A stretch of DNA of 64,000 nucleotides from Paraglaciecola sp. 20A4 (GCF_011378905.1 NZ_WTPY01000001.1:372001-436000); one strand, 5' to 3'. Shown: positions 37,685 through 47,276, counted from the stretch's first letter. Numbers and translations: made by a program. Notes: generated from the letters alone by a model not told the origin.

Positions 37685-37818
37685 TTTAGGCAAGCTTTTG
37701 GTGCTTATTGACCTTTTAAAGTATCTTTCTCACCACTATTATATATCTACTGATTTAAAGATTCGTTGTGTACGGCGAACTTTACGAACAACTTACATTT
37801 TCAATCGAGGACATTAAT

Positions 37819-38964
37819 ATGAAATTCAGTTACGTAAACCCAACACAGATTCAGTTTGGCCAAGGACAAATAGCATCACTGAGCAAGCTTATCTCTAATA
37901 AGCAAAAAGTACTGGTTGTGTATGGTGGTGGTTCGATTAAAAGCAACGGCGTATATGATCAAGTAGTCTCGGCGTTAGCCGATCATGATTGGCTTGAATT
38001 TTCAGGTGTTGGCGCAAACCCCACAATTGAAGTGCTCGACAAAGCGGTCGCTATTGCCAAAGAGCAGAAGGTTGACTTTGTGTTAGGTGTCGGTGGTGGT
38101 TCGGTCATTGACGGTGTGAAATATATTGCAGCAGCAGCACATTATGATGGTGACGGTTGGGATATTCTGACGGGTAAGCATAGAGTTACCACCGCACTAC
38201 CTTTAGGTGCCGTGCTAACACTTCCTGCGACTGGTTCCGAGTCGAATTCAGGCTCAGTGGTAAGTAAAGCGGCAACGCGAGAAAAACTGGCGTTTATGGC
38301 ACCAGCTGTTCAGCCTAAATTTGCCGTTATGGATCCAGACGTTATGAAAACGTTACCTCAACGTCAACTAGTCAATGGTTTAGTCGATGCATGGGTGCAT
38401 ACTTGTGAGCAATATTTAACGTTTCCATCAGGTGCTTTAGTGCAAGATGGTTACGCAGAAGCACTCCTTAAAGCATTAAAATCTTTAGGTGATAATTTTA
38501 CTGAGCAAGACGATGCATGGCGTGCGAATTTAATGTGGGCGGCAAACCAAGCATTGAATGGCTTAATTGGTTCTGGAGTTCCTCAAGATTGGGCTACGCA
38601 TATGATTGGTCATGAATTAACAGCCTTGTACGGTGTGGATCACGCACGTTCATTAGCAATAGTTCAGCCATCATTATTACGCAACCAACTCGCGGCTAAA
38701 AAAGCCAAACTAGAGCAGATGGGCAAAAATGTCTTTGGTCTAGCGTTTTCTGAAGATTTAGCTGAGCGCACCATTGATGCCATAGAAGATTTCTATCATA
38801 GCTTGGACGTTGCGACGAAATTAACAGAACATAAAGGCGATAAAGCGCAAGCTGTAGATACGGTTATGGCGCAACTTGAAGCGCATGGTATGACTGCAAT
38901 TGGTGAGAAACAGGCGATAACATTAGCGTGCAGTCGTGAAATTCTTGAACAAGCTGTAGCCTAG
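37819..38964 (+). CDS. yqhD: Iron-containing NADPH-dependent aldehyde reductase, YqhD type
   Basis: A 381-residue alcohol dehydrogenase of the iron-dependent family (387 in Escherichia coli YqhD). It reduces toxic aldehydes with NADPH. It has the nucleotide-binding VLGVGGGSVIDGVKYIA, the TGSESNSGSVVS block and the metal ligands, including histidines in WATHMIGHELTALYGVDH (metal sites H-x3-H and a later H). The start has GAGGACATTAAT before the ATG; 17 extra codons upstream lack this. It is divergent from yqhC. Confidence 0.93.
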   Translation: MKFSYVNPTQIQFGQGQIASLSKLISNKQKVLVVYGGGSIKSNGVYDQVVSALADHDWLEFSGVGANPTIEVLDKAVAIAKEQKVDFVLGVGGGSVIDGVKYIAAAAHYDGDGWDILTGKHRVTTALPLGAVLTLPATGSESNSGSVVSKAATREKLAFMAPAVQPKFAVMDPDVMKTLPQRQLVNGLVDAWVHTCEQYLTFPSGALVQDGYAEALLKALKSLGDNFTEQDDAWRANLMWAANQALNGLIGSGVPQDWATHMIGHELTALYGVDHARSLAIVQPSLLRNQLAAKKAKLEQMGKNVFGLAFSEDLAERTIDAIEDFYHSLDVATKLTEHKGDKAQAVDTVMAQLEAHGMTAIGEKQAITLACSREILEQAVA

Positions 38965-39046
38965 GTTTCTATAAAATAAGCATTTGTGTGTTGCCGTTGG
39001 GTCTTATCCTTAAGGCGTTAACGGCTTTTATAATATTTACCTATGA

Positions 39047-39077
39047 AAATTGGGTTACACGCGAACGGTGTAACCCA
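39047..39077 (-). terminator. Terminator of the MscS-type gene
   Basis: A 10-bp perfect stem TGGGTTACAC/GTGTAACCCA with a 7-base loop. On the minus strand it is followed by ATTTT, nine bases beyond the stop of the channel gene. Confidence 0.7.
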
Positions 39078-39085
39078 TCATATAA

Positions 39086-39919
39086 CTAGCTATTCTCTTG
39101 AATGATATGCACATCGCGCTGAGGGAAAGGTATTGTTAGACCAGCCTCTTCGATCGCACCCTTGAGCATTGGGCGAATATCAAAAAACAATGACCAATAG
39201 TCTTCTGTTTTAACGAAAGCTCGCACTAAGAAATCGACTGAACTTGCGCCTAAATCAACCACCGCCACCACGTTGCCTTCTTCTTGTAAAACCCGTGGAT
39301 CATTCTTAATGGCTTCTTCCATAGCGGCTTTGCCTTTAGCAATATCATCTGAATAAGAGATGCCGATAGATATCTCTACCGCTCTTACGCTGCTTGCCGT
39401 GTAATTGGTGATATTACCGTTAGCTAATGGGCCATTGGGAACGATAATAATACGCTTATCGAAGGTTTCAAAGGTGGTAACAAAAATACCGATATCGATC
39501 ACTGCTCCTTCTAGTCCTTGAGCACCAACGTAATCTGAAACTTTGAATGGGCGAAAGATTAAGATCATAACGCCACCTGCGAAGTTCGACAAACTTCCCT
39601 GCAAAGCGAAGCCTACCGCTAAACCTGCAGCGCCTAAAATAGCCACGAAAGAGGTGGTTTCAATTCCCACCATGGATGCTACGCTGATAACAAGCAGCAC
39701 CTTGAGGACAACCTCAAATATATTGGTTAAGAATTGCGCTAGGGTTTCATCAGGCAGTCCTTTTACAGCATGGCGTCTTACCGCGTTACTGACCTTGCCG
39801 ATAATCCACAGGCCTACAACTAATACAATGATCGCTAGAATAAGCTGACTACCGTACTCAGTGCCTAACGTGATCGCCTTATCATAGAATGTTTGTAATT
39901 GTGTTTCGAATGATTCCAT
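39086..39919 (-). CDS. Small-conductance mechanosensitive channel, MscS family
   Basis: A 277-residue channel of the short MscS type (286 in Escherichia coli). It has three N-terminal membrane helices, with the pore helix in the GLAVGFALQGSLSNFAGGVMILIFRPF segment and the beta domain at FKVSDYVGAQGLEGAVIDIGIF. The C-terminal domain ends in FPQRDVHIIQE, as in MscS. It opens under membrane tension to release solutes after osmotic downshift. It stands alone, with a terminator right after it. Confidence 0.93.
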   Translation of the reverse strand: MESFETQLQTFYDKAITLGTEYGSQLILAIIVLVVGLWIIGKVSNAVRRHAVKGLPDETLAQFLTNIFEVVLKVLLVISVASMVGIETTSFVAILGAAGLAVGFALQGSLSNFAGGVMILIFRPFKVSDYVGAQGLEGAVIDIGIFVTTFETFDKRIIIVPNGPLANGNITNYTASSVRAVEISIGISYSDDIAKGKAAMEEAIKNDPRVLQEEGNVVAVVDLGASSVDFLVRAFVKTEDYWSLFFDIRPMLKGAIEEAGLTIPFPQRDVHIIQENS

Positions 39920-40218
39920 TGAACGTCCCTTTTAAGTATTTATTGTGCAAACGACTACTGATGTTCGCAAAGTGATTTTGGCGCGGTAAATATAGAGGAT
40001 TACCGCCATCAGTCACTTATCGTTGCTAACAATGTGACATACACTAAATGCTATGGCGGAACGGCACAAAGGGGTATTAGACAATAGTTTATTGAATTTA
40101 CACGTTTTTAAAGATGTTAAAAACGCTAATAATGGAATAATCAACAATTCGGATAAAGCGACTAGCGCTGCGAGACATTATTTTCTCGATAAGCAAGCTT
40201 TAAAATAATAAGCCGATA
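39920..40218. other. Non-coding gap between the MscS and TetR genes
   Basis: About 300 bases with no credible gene. It must contain the promoter of the MscS-type gene on the minus strand and the 3' end of the TetR message, but I see no clear terminator stem or strong promoter boxes. Confidence 0.3.
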
Positions 40219-40812
40219 TTAATGGCGAGACACCGCCATTTGTACAAATAATTGCGCTAATTGATGCTCGATAATTTCCTTATCCCCAGTGGCTTTTAGA
40301 TAAGTACGCCAACCTATGATATTCACTTGCAATGTTTTTGCGGCTGCATTTACATCTAAATCAGAGGGCAGAGTACCTTGTTCTTTCGCTTGGTTAAGTA
40401 CTTGAGCAAATATAGCTTCGACATTCACAAGAAGGGAGCGAACTTGGGTTAAAATTTCAACATGGCTTTCATCAAGCTCAGACAATGTTTTTACCAGCAT
40501 ACACATTTCACTTGGTCTATTCGCGTTTGGGCTTAGTACCAATTCACGTAATAGTGTTCTAAATGCTTGTAAGACATCAGCTTGACCAAAAACTTGGGTT
40601 TGTATTTGCTCGCTAAGCGCTTGAGCATAGTGGTTTAGCACGGTGATAAATAACGCAGATTTGCTGCCAAAAGCGGCATAAATGCTGCCAGGTCGCATGT
40701 CTATCGAGCTTTGTAATTCGCGAGTAGAAGTACCTAGGTAGCCTTTTTCCCAAAATAAATTTTTAGCTTTTTCGAGTACTTCTTGCCTATCGAATTTCGA
40801 TATGTTCGCCAT
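40219..40812 (-). CDS. TetR-family transcriptional regulator
   Basis: A 197-residue repressor-type protein. The N-terminal helix-turn-helix is typical (LFWEKGYLGTSTRELQSSIDMRPGSIYAAFGSK, residues about 18-50), and the C-terminal part is the variable helical ligand-binding domain. I place the start at the ATG before ANISKF, because AGAGGGG lies five bases upstream; a GTG two codons earlier would sit on that site. No obvious target gene is adjacent. A palindrome 145 bases upstream may be its operator. Confidence 0.9.
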   Translation of the reverse strand: MANISKFDRQEVLEKAKNLFWEKGYLGTSTRELQSSIDMRPGSIYAAFGSKSALFITVLNHYAQALSEQIQTQVFGQADVLQAFRTLLRELVLSPNANRPSEMCMLVKTLSELDESHVEILTQVRSLLVNVEAIFAQVLNQAKEQGTLPSDLDVNAAAKTLQVNIIGWRTYLKATGDKEIIEHQLAQLFVQMAVSRH

Positions 40813-41390
40813 AATCACCCCTCTATAAAATGTTTATTTGCTGTAATTGGCAGATACAAGCCAGTAGGCTGAATAAATTATGGATATTTAAGATATTGTG
40901 CCGATATTGACAGAGTACTTAAATGAACATTATTGTTGTTACGCTAAATACAGTTTTGAACGAGTGTTCAATTATAGGTTAGCGTTCCCGTGCTACAATG
41001 TCAATCGTTACATATTCCAAGCCGTTTCGATGTATATCAAAGTGGTTTCGCTATTAAGCGGCAATAAGTGACAAGTTTGCGCGAATATAGATAAATTAAA
41101 TGACCTATGTTTTGGACCTGATGTGAGCATTTATCATTTAAAAAAAGATGTTGTACGTTATTAACTTACTACAATATGTAGAATAACGGGTAAATCTGAT
41201 TTTTATAAAATTATTCACTGTAATCGATGACTATCTATTTCCCGAGCACGAAAGCGCTTAATGTCAACCCGGCTTTAGTATATAGTCTGCGGAAAATTAG
41301 CATGTAGATCAGTGAGAAAGACTTTCACGATTTAAAAAACCAAGTTTTAGTTAAAGATTAAGATAGGAGTTCAGCGTTATTCCTCAGGTC
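40813..41390. other. Non-coding region upstream of the TetR gene and the diguanylate cyclase
   Basis: 578 bases between the divergent tetR-type and GGDEF genes, AT-rich and without a credible reading frame. It holds the palindrome at 40956-40971 and the promoters for both genes, which I cannot assign with confidence. Confidence 0.4.
40956..40971. promoter_or_regulatory. TetR-type palindromic operator candidate
   Basis: TTGAAC-GAGT-GTTCAA is a perfect 6-bp palindrome with a 4-base centre. This size and the AACG/GTT pattern match operators of many TetR regulators. Confidence 0.45.
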
Positions 41391-42311
41391 ATGCCCGAAG
41401 TAGGCAGAAATCACAAGCTCGATAGTCGGGCCAGAATACTCATTGTCGATGATGAACCTATCAATATTCATATTTTGTCGAATGCGTTGACTGAAACCTA
41501 TGACATATTCGCGGTTACGTCGGGTAACGCGGCGATTGATTTTTGCTTGGAAACACCGCCCGACTTGGTCTTGATGGATATGGATATGCCAGGTATGGAC
41601 GGCGTTGCTACATGCAATTTGTTGAAAGAATATACTGAAACTCAAGACATCCCGATTGTATTCGTTACCGGCCACGGAGATTCTAAAGCAGAGGATTGCT
41701 GTTGGAACGCTGGAGGAGTTGATTTTCTGACTAAGCCAGTAAACGTCAATACGTTAAAGCATCGTATAAAATCTCATCTTGCGTTAAAGTTTTTAACCGA
41801 TGAGTTACGCCGTATGGCTTATCAAGATGGGCTAACGCAAGTTAGCAACAGGCGATATTTCGATGAGTATTTGGTTCGCCAGCAAAAGCTTAATCAACGC
41901 TCAGGTAATTCGCTTGGTTTACTGATGTTTGATATCGATTTTTTTAAATCATTCAACGACCTATACGGGCATCTAGCCGGCGACGATAGTTTGAAATTGG
42001 TTGCTAAGGCATTGAAAGATGCGGTTGTTCGCCCCGGAGATTTTGTGGCACGCTTTGGTGGAGAAGAGTTTGCAATTGTATTACCAGAAACCAACCTAGC
42101 TGGCGCAATATCAGTTGCTAAAAAAGTTCAGCAAGAAATACACGCCCTAAAAATCGAGCATAAAGGCTCACCTTTTGGCATGATTACAGGCAGTATCGGC
42201 ATTGCTGTTTGCGACCCTGCATCAGCAGAGGAAAACGAGCTGGTAGATATTGCGGATAAACGTCTGTATCAAGCAAAGACTTCCGGTCGAAATATGTTCG
42301 TTTCTCAGTAA
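41391..42311 (+). CDS. Response-regulator diguanylate cyclase (REC-GGDEF)
   Basis: A 306-residue two-domain enzyme. The receiver domain (about residues 13-130) has ILIVDDEP, the phospho-acceptor in LVLMDMDMPGMDG and the lysine in FLTKPV. The GGDEF domain (about 150-305) has the intact signature RFGGEEF and an RPGD inhibitory site five residues upstream, so it should make cyclic di-GMP and be product-inhibited. Phosphorylation would activate it; no kinase gene is adjacent. The best ribosome binding site, TAGGAG, lies about 22 bases before the ATG, and no ATG, GTG or TTG stands at the ideal distance. It faces the rimK operon tail to tail. Confidence 0.92.
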   Translation: MPEVGRNHKLDSRARILIVDDEPINIHILSNALTETYDIFAVTSGNAAIDFCLETPPDLVLMDMDMPGMDGVATCNLLKEYTETQDIPIVFVTGHGDSKAEDCCWNAGGVDFLTKPVNVNTLKHRIKSHLALKFLTDELRRMAYQDGLTQVSNRRYFDEYLVRQQKLNQRSGNSLGLLMFDIDFFKSFNDLYGHLAGDDSLKLVAKALKDAVVRPGDFVARFGGEEFAIVLPETNLAGAISVAKKVQQEIHALKIEHKGSPFGMITGSIGIAVCDPASAEENELVDIADKRLYQAKTSGRNMFVSQ

Positions 42312-42335
42312 TTCGGTTACATTTCTGACGTCTAA

Positions 42336-42785
42336 TTAATTGACTAAACCTGCACTTAATTCGTATTCAAGGGCGGGGTCAACTAAAAATTTTCCGGCCA
42401 TGGCTTCGCGGCCAAGTAGCATAAGATAAGTCATTTCAGAGCGGTCAGTTAACGTAAGTTGAATGTCCCAGTTTAAATCAGCCATCTTAATTTCTGTCTT
42501 AATGGTATAGCGTTTCTCAAGGGTGGCGGTGGAGCTTTTAACCCGCTTAATTACTTCTACTTTTGCTTCACGGCGGACAATTTCCGCTACGTTGTGGATA
42601 TTGGGATGAATATCAAAACTAACCCATAACTTACCACTACGCTTAAATTCTTCGATATTATCTACATGTAATGAAGACGTTGTGGCGCCTGTATCAACCC
42701 GCACATTCAAAGATTGAATGGTCAGCTCAGGTAAGTCGCACAACTCAAGTGTACCAATTATGGGTTTATTCAAATATCTATGCAT
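42336..42785 (-). CDS. RimB-like retropepsin-fold ATP-dependent zinc protease family protein
   Basis: A 149-residue protein of the family annotated as ATP-dependent zinc protease, which has a retropepsin-like fold. The active-site-like motif VRVDTGATTSSLH is present near residue 30, and MLLGREAMAGKFLVDP matches the second conserved block. In pseudomonads the relative RimB works with RimK. It is the last gene of a minus-strand run rimK - desuccinylase - this gene, with two bases between it and the previous stop, so coupling to RimK is likely. Confidence 0.85.
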   Translation of the reverse strand: MHRYLNKPIIGTLELCDLPELTIQSLNVRVDTGATTSSLHVDNIEEFKRSGKLWVSFDIHPNIHNVAEIVRREAKVEVIKRVKSSTATLEKRYTIKTEIKMADLNWDIQLTLTDRSEMTYLMLLGREAMAGKFLVDPALEYELSAGLVN

Positions 42786-42787
42786 GA

Positions 42788-43816
42788 TTAAGTCTCATCA
42801 AATGTAGGTGGTACGGGCGATAAATTGTCTTGTAGCAATTCAACATGCTCCGCCACAGAATCAGGGGTGTGAAAATAAGCGATGTGATACATAGCTTCAC
42901 CTTCTTGCGCCAAAGGTATATTTTGTTTGCCGATAACCACGCCTTCAGCTGGGCTAAGGACAGTGGTAAGGGGGGTGCCATAAGGGTCTGCGATGGTAGC
43001 GAGGGGCGCGCCTTTGAGTACGTGATCCCCTAACTGGGCAATATGATTAACAAAGCCGCTCTCTTGAGCTCGGATCCAACCACTTTGACGAGCGACAAAG
43101 CGTTGAATTGAATCATTTTTAGTGCGTCTTGCACTTAGCATGCTCAGTGAACGCATGACATTGATAATGCCTTTTACCCCCGCGCGGATCGAAAATTCAT
43201 CGTATCTCAACGCTTGTCCCGCCTCATAAAGTAAAATATTTACCCCGAGATCAGATGCGGCTTGGCGTAAAGATCCGTCCCGTAAGTTGCTGTTAAGCAA
43301 CACTGGAACGCCGAATGCTCTTGCCATTTCCATGGTTTGTTCATCATCTAAGTTGGCACGAATTTGCGGTAAGTTGCTACGATGAATGGCACCCGTGTGT
43401 AAGTCGATGCCCACATCACATTTACTGACGATTTCTTGTAAGAATAAATCGGCAACAATACCTGCCAGCGAACCTTTTTTGCTGCCGGGGAAACTACGAT
43501 TTAGATCGCGTCTATCAGGCATATAGCGACTTTGATTAAGTACACCGTAAACATTGACCATAGGAACAGCGATCAATGTGCCCCGCAAGTTTGCAAGGGA
43601 TTTGCTTTTTAATAAGCGGCTAATGATCTCGATTCCATTTAGCTCATCACCATGTATAGCAGCACTAACGAACATCACAGGACCAGCACGTTTCCCTCTT
43701 TGCACATGAACGGGAATCGACATTCTAGTCGCGGTGTAAAGTGGCGGCATTTCTAATTGTATTTTTTTGGTCTCGCCAGGCGCTATTTCGATGCCGCCGA
43801 TAATAAGTGGTGTCAT
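42788..43816 (-). CDS. Succinylglutamate desuccinylase/aspartoacylase-family protein
   Basis: A 342-residue zinc carboxypeptidase-like hydrolase of the AstE/AspA family. Zinc-site motifs are visible: AAIHGDELNGIE (H-x2-E) and the histidine in DVGIDLHTGAIHRS. A C-terminal extension (about residues 250-330) resembles a barrel-sandwich domain. It lies between rimK and the retropepsin-like gene; the order and tight spacing (it begins one base before the rimK stop region) suggest it removes or trims the glutamate residues or another amide added by RimK, which is an inference. Confidence 0.87.
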   Translation of the reverse strand: MTPLIIGGIEIAPGETKKIQLEMPPLYTATRMSIPVHVQRGKRAGPVMFVSAAIHGDELNGIEIISRLLKSKSLANLRGTLIAVPMVNVYGVLNQSRYMPDRRDLNRSFPGSKKGSLAGIVADLFLQEIVSKCDVGIDLHTGAIHRSNLPQIRANLDDEQTMEMARAFGVPVLLNSNLRDGSLRQAASDLGVNILLYEAGQALRYDEFSIRAGVKGIINVMRSLSMLSARRTKNDSIQRFVARQSGWIRAQESGFVNHIAQLGDHVLKGAPLATIADPYGTPLTTVLSPAEGVVIGKQNIPLAQEGEAMYHIAYFHTPDSVAEHVELLQDNLSPVPPTFDET

Positions 43817-44722
43817 TTAGCCTTTACCGCGCGTTTTGGTGTTATTGGGTTTGGCATTTTTTGCAATAAAATCAATTATCATGCCTGCAATATCTTTACC
43901 TGTAGCACTTTCGATCCCTTCAAGACCTGGTGAAGAGTTGACTTCCATGACAACAGGGCCATTATTTGAGCGCAGAATATCTACCCCGCACATATTGAGC
44001 CCCATGGTTTTTGCGGCATCGATGGCGGTTTTACGTTCTTGTGGTGACAAACGCACTAAACTGGCTGAGCCTCCCCGGTGCAAGTTAGAACGAAACTCAC
44101 CTGCTGCCGCCTGGCGCTTCATGGCCGCGACGACCTTTCCGCCGACGACTAAACAGCGGATATCGGCACCGCCAGCTTCCTTAATATATTCTTGAACTAA
44201 AATATTAGCGTTCAAACCCATAAATGCTTCGATTATAGACTCTGCTGCTTTTTGCGTATCGGCCAGCACTACGCCTATCCCTTGCGTTCCTTCAAGCAAC
44301 TTAATAACGACCGGCGCACCTCCGACATTTTTAATTAAGTCATCAATACGATCTGGGTGATGGGCAAAACCGGTGCGCGGCATACCTATACCTTTTCGCG
44401 ACAGTAGCTGCATTGAGCGCAATTTATCCCGTGAACGACTGATCGCCACAGATTCATTGATGCTAAATGTTCCCATCATCTCAAATTGGCGTACTACAGC
44501 TGTGCCATAAAACGTTACTGATGCGCCTATGCGCGGGATTACGGCGTCATAATGAGGTAACGCTTCGCCTTTAAATCTAACCGTGGGGCGATTACTACTA
44601 ATGTCCATATAGCAATGAAGCGTATCGATGACATCGACTTCGTGGCCTAGATTTTCGCCTGCTTCTTTGAGGCGCTTTGTGGAGTAAATATTTTTGTTAC
44701 GCGATAAAATAGCTATCTTCAT
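43817..44722 (-). CDS. rimK: RimK, ribosomal protein S6 glutamate ligase
   Basis: A 301-residue ATP-grasp ligase (300 in Escherichia coli) that adds glutamate residues to the C terminus of ribosomal protein S6 and can make poly-glutamate. The N terminus [18 protein letters not shown] matches the family, so I start here and not at an ATG-less extension of 13 codons. ATP-grasp motifs include [18 protein letters not shown] and the metal-binding [15 protein letters not shown]. It heads the minus-strand operon with a desuccinylase and a retropepsin-like protein. Confidence 0.95.
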   Translation of the reverse strand: MKIAILSRNKNIYSTKRLKEAGENLGHEVDVIDTLHCYMDISSNRPTVRFKGEALPHYDAVIPRIGASVTFYGTAVVRQFEMMGTFSINESVAISRSRDKLRSMQLLSRKGIGMPRTGFAHHPDRIDDLIKNVGGAPVVIKLLEGTQGIGVVLADTQKAAESIIEAFMGLNANILVQEYIKEAGGADIRCLVVGGKVVAAMKRQAAAGEFRSNLHRGGSASLVRLSPQERKTAIDAAKTMGLNMCGVDILRSNNGPVVMEVNSSPGLEGIESATGKDIAGMIIDFIAKNAKPNNTKTRGKG

Positions 44723-44976
44723 ATGGATCTCTGAAAAACGAATAAATGTAAATTGGGTCAAACCGTGTAAGGACTAGGCCGAATAATGAGCGTCAACGCT
44801 AGCTTATTGTCAGGTGTAATAAGCAACAAGGTTAAAGTGGTAATATTGCTTCGATTATATGCCATTAGTCTACACCTTTTATGAAAGTTTGAATCCTTTG
44901 ACCGTGAAAAACAGGTAGGCATCCATTATGAGGTGATTTATATTCGCCCCACTATTCGTTCGGTGGGGGTATCACC

Positions 44977-45966
44977 ATGCAGGATCATCAAAAGTCATCT
45001 GTATATCAGCGCGACAGTTTTCTATGGGCTTATTATTTTGAACAGGGTTCTGCACGAAATATCGATCCTAAAGAATTACAAAACCCTTCGCAAAACGACG
45101 GTTTCAGCTGGATCCATATACAATCTGACGCCATTGACGCAGAGCAAACTATGGCCGATTTGGGCCTGTCTAAGTCAGTGTCAGATTCATTACTTGCCTT
45201 AGAAACGCGTCCTAAGACATTACAAATTGAAGGGGGATTGTTAATTTATTTACGTGGTATCAACACTAACCCCGATGCCGACCCAGAAGATATGGTGTCA
45301 TTGCGTTTGTGGTTGACTGAAAAGGGTATTGTTTCTAGCCGCCGTAGGGGGCGCAAGCTGCTTTCTGTGCAAGACGTTAAAAATGACATTGAGCAGGGCA
45401 CAAAGATAAACAGTGTCGGTGACTTGCTATTAGAAATTATTGAGCGAGTAGTCGTACGGATCAGTGAAATGGTCGATATTTTAGATGAAGAATTAGTGGC
45501 ATTTGAAACATCTGAATCGATGGATATTCAGGCGCGCCAACGATTGTCTGCTGTGCGCAGACAAGCCGCTGCGATACGTCGTTATCTCGCCCCGCAACGT
45601 GATGCCTTAGATACCTTGTATCGCAGTAATCAATTTTTAACCAGTGATCAAGCGTTTACTTTGCGGGAGTTGAGCGATAGAACCACGCGTTACGTTGAAG
45701 ACTTAGATTTAGCCCGTGAGCGGGCGTTAGTCTTGCAAGACGAACTGCGCAACCGTATAGCAGAAAAGCAAGGCATGGTGTTATACGTATTGTCTCTGGT
45801 GACAGCTATCTTCTTACCATTGTCATTTTTAACCGGTGTATTTGGGATGAACGTGGGTGGTTTACCCGGGATTGATAATCCAGAAGCATTTAACGTTTTG
45901 ACATTTTCTATGATTGCGTTAGTCGCAGTGCTTGGTGGCTTTATGATCTGGAAAAGGTGGTTTTAA
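44977..45966 (+). CDS. zntB: Zinc transporter ZntB / CorA-family metal transporter
   Basis: A 329-residue inner-membrane metal transporter. The long cytoplasmic N-terminal part carries acidic and helical segments, and two C-terminal helices end the protein. The first of these ends in the GMN signature (FGMNVGGLPG). The layout with a short loop GLPGID rather than the Mg-type MNFKYMPEL loop points to ZntB, which in Escherichia coli exports or imports zinc with protons. The start is preceded by GGTGGGGG. It is divergent from the rimK operon. Confidence 0.82.
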   Translation: MQDHQKSSVYQRDSFLWAYYFEQGSARNIDPKELQNPSQNDGFSWIHIQSDAIDAEQTMADLGLSKSVSDSLLALETRPKTLQIEGGLLIYLRGINTNPDADPEDMVSLRLWLTEKGIVSSRRRGRKLLSVQDVKNDIEQGTKINSVGDLLLEIIERVVVRISEMVDILDEELVAFETSESMDIQARQRLSAVRRQAAAIRRYLAPQRDALDTLYRSNQFLTSDQAFTLRELSDRTTRYVEDLDLARERALVLQDELRNRIAEKQGMVLYVLSLVTAIFLPLSFLTGVFGMNVGGLPGIDNPEAFNVLTFSMIALVAVLGGFMIWKRWF

Positions 45967-46130
45967 ATATCCGCGACAACCTCATCACACACTGAATCAT
46001 TAAAATTATCATATACTGCAATTAATATGATGCAATTATTTACAATCTTTTTTGGTCACTGTACGTAGTGAAACTTCATAATAGGGGGAATGTGCATTTG
46101 CGCATCATAAATTGAAAAATAAGGGACGTT

Positions 46131-47258
46131 GTGCAGCAGTTTGCGACCTCATCAAATAATCAAATCGTCACCCAGCAGGTTATTACTCTGCTTTTAAAGC
46201 GAATTGCCGCCTTAGGTTACAAGGCCATAGTCCATGTAGAACTTGAAGGCGTTTACGAGACCGCCAATGCGAAGCATAGCTTAGACTTTGAAGGGGTGAA
46301 TAAAACGCTTTTGAAACTGGGTATTAATGGTGAGTTGAAAACTGAGTTTTGGCACCAACAATGGGAATATGTCTCATTGTTTAATGGTCAATCACCGTTA
46401 AAGGAAGCGCAAGATTTAGCCAGTGCGATGCGCTTATTACCTATTATTATGCGCCGTTTTGGTGCTGAAAGAGTATTACTAAAACCGGTTGCTTGGGCGG
46501 CTGATAAAGGGCGCTATGTAGCAGGCTCAGGGACTATATTCTCTACTGATACACGGTCGGTGCATATACCAAATGCTATCCAAATGAACGTGAGCGTGGC
46601 AGATGATAAAGGTCATAATCTCATCCCTAATTCTACCTTAGGAGAATGGATACAGTACCACTTACTGACTACGAGTTTGGCATGCTGTGCACTGTTTTTG
46701 CCGGAAGAGGATGCGTTCAAACGTTTGGCATTGCGCACGGAGTATGGTTTAGATGCAGAACTTAGTTCGCCCTTTCTATTATCTGGCGGACACCAAGGCA
46801 GTATCGCTCTTTACAAAGAAGTGGGTAAGCATAATCAACTCATGGGCCAGGAGCCTTTTTTATATGGGGCAAATAATCAGGTGCTAAGTTATAGCCACGA
46901 TTGGCATAAAACAGCCCGAGTGGAACATAGAATTGGTGCAACAAGTAATGCGTATGATCCTTTTTTGAATATGATCTTTATTTTACTTAACGTTCTACAA
47001 GGGATTGAAAGCTGGCAAAGCACTGATGGACTGCCGCCAACCTTCGCAAGCTGCGCGTTCCCTTCTTCGTTACGCGATACCCAATTAGTGAATGGCTCTG
47101 TCAGTCAGGGAGCATTAACCATATTTAACCAGCAACGTTGGTTTGCACATCAAGTCGACCGTCATTGTAAGCAAGCTTTTCGGGATCAGTTTGATTCCGT
47201 TGGACAGAAGCTACACGCTGAATTTTTAGCCCGATATTTACCGGCTTTGACGACATAA
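46131..47258 (+). CDS. Glutamine-synthetase-fold ligase-like protein upstream of ovoA
   Basis: A 375-residue protein with the marks of the glutamine synthetase/gamma-glutamylcysteine ligase fold. The segment FWHQQWEYVS (residues 73-82) resembles the family's substrate strand, LKPVAW is followed by AGSGTIFSTDTR, and the late block ARVEHR (262-267) plus a helix ending in LQGIES matches the glutamine synthetase C-terminal region that binds ATP phosphate and substrate. I find no described gene name for it. It has no signal peptide and is 18 bases upstream of ovoA, so it should act in the ovothiol pathway. The start is an GTG after AAGGGACGTT. Confidence 0.7.
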   Translation: MQQFATSSNNQIVTQQVITLLLKRIAALGYKAIVHVELEGVYETANAKHSLDFEGVNKTLLKLGINGELKTEFWHQQWEYVSLFNGQSPLKEAQDLASAMRLLPIIMRRFGAERVLLKPVAWAADKGRYVAGSGTIFSTDTRSVHIPNAIQMNVSVADDKGHNLIPNSTLGEWIQYHLLTTSLACCALFLPEEDAFKRLALRTEYGLDAELSSPFLLSGGHQGSIALYKEVGKHNQLMGQEPFLYGANNQVLSYSHDWHKTARVEHRIGATSNAYDPFLNMIFILLNVLQGIESWQSTDGLPPTFASCAFPSSLRDTQLVNGSVSQGALTIFNQQRWFAHQVDRHCKQAFRDQFDSVGQKLHAEFLARYLPALTT

Positions 47259-47276
47259 ATAAAGAAGCAATTAATT

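Noticed and set aside
42336-44722. The rimK operon as an arginine catabolism cluster
   Set aside because: The desuccinylase-like protein could suggest an ast pathway, but no other ast gene is present and the partners are RimK and a retropepsin-like protein.
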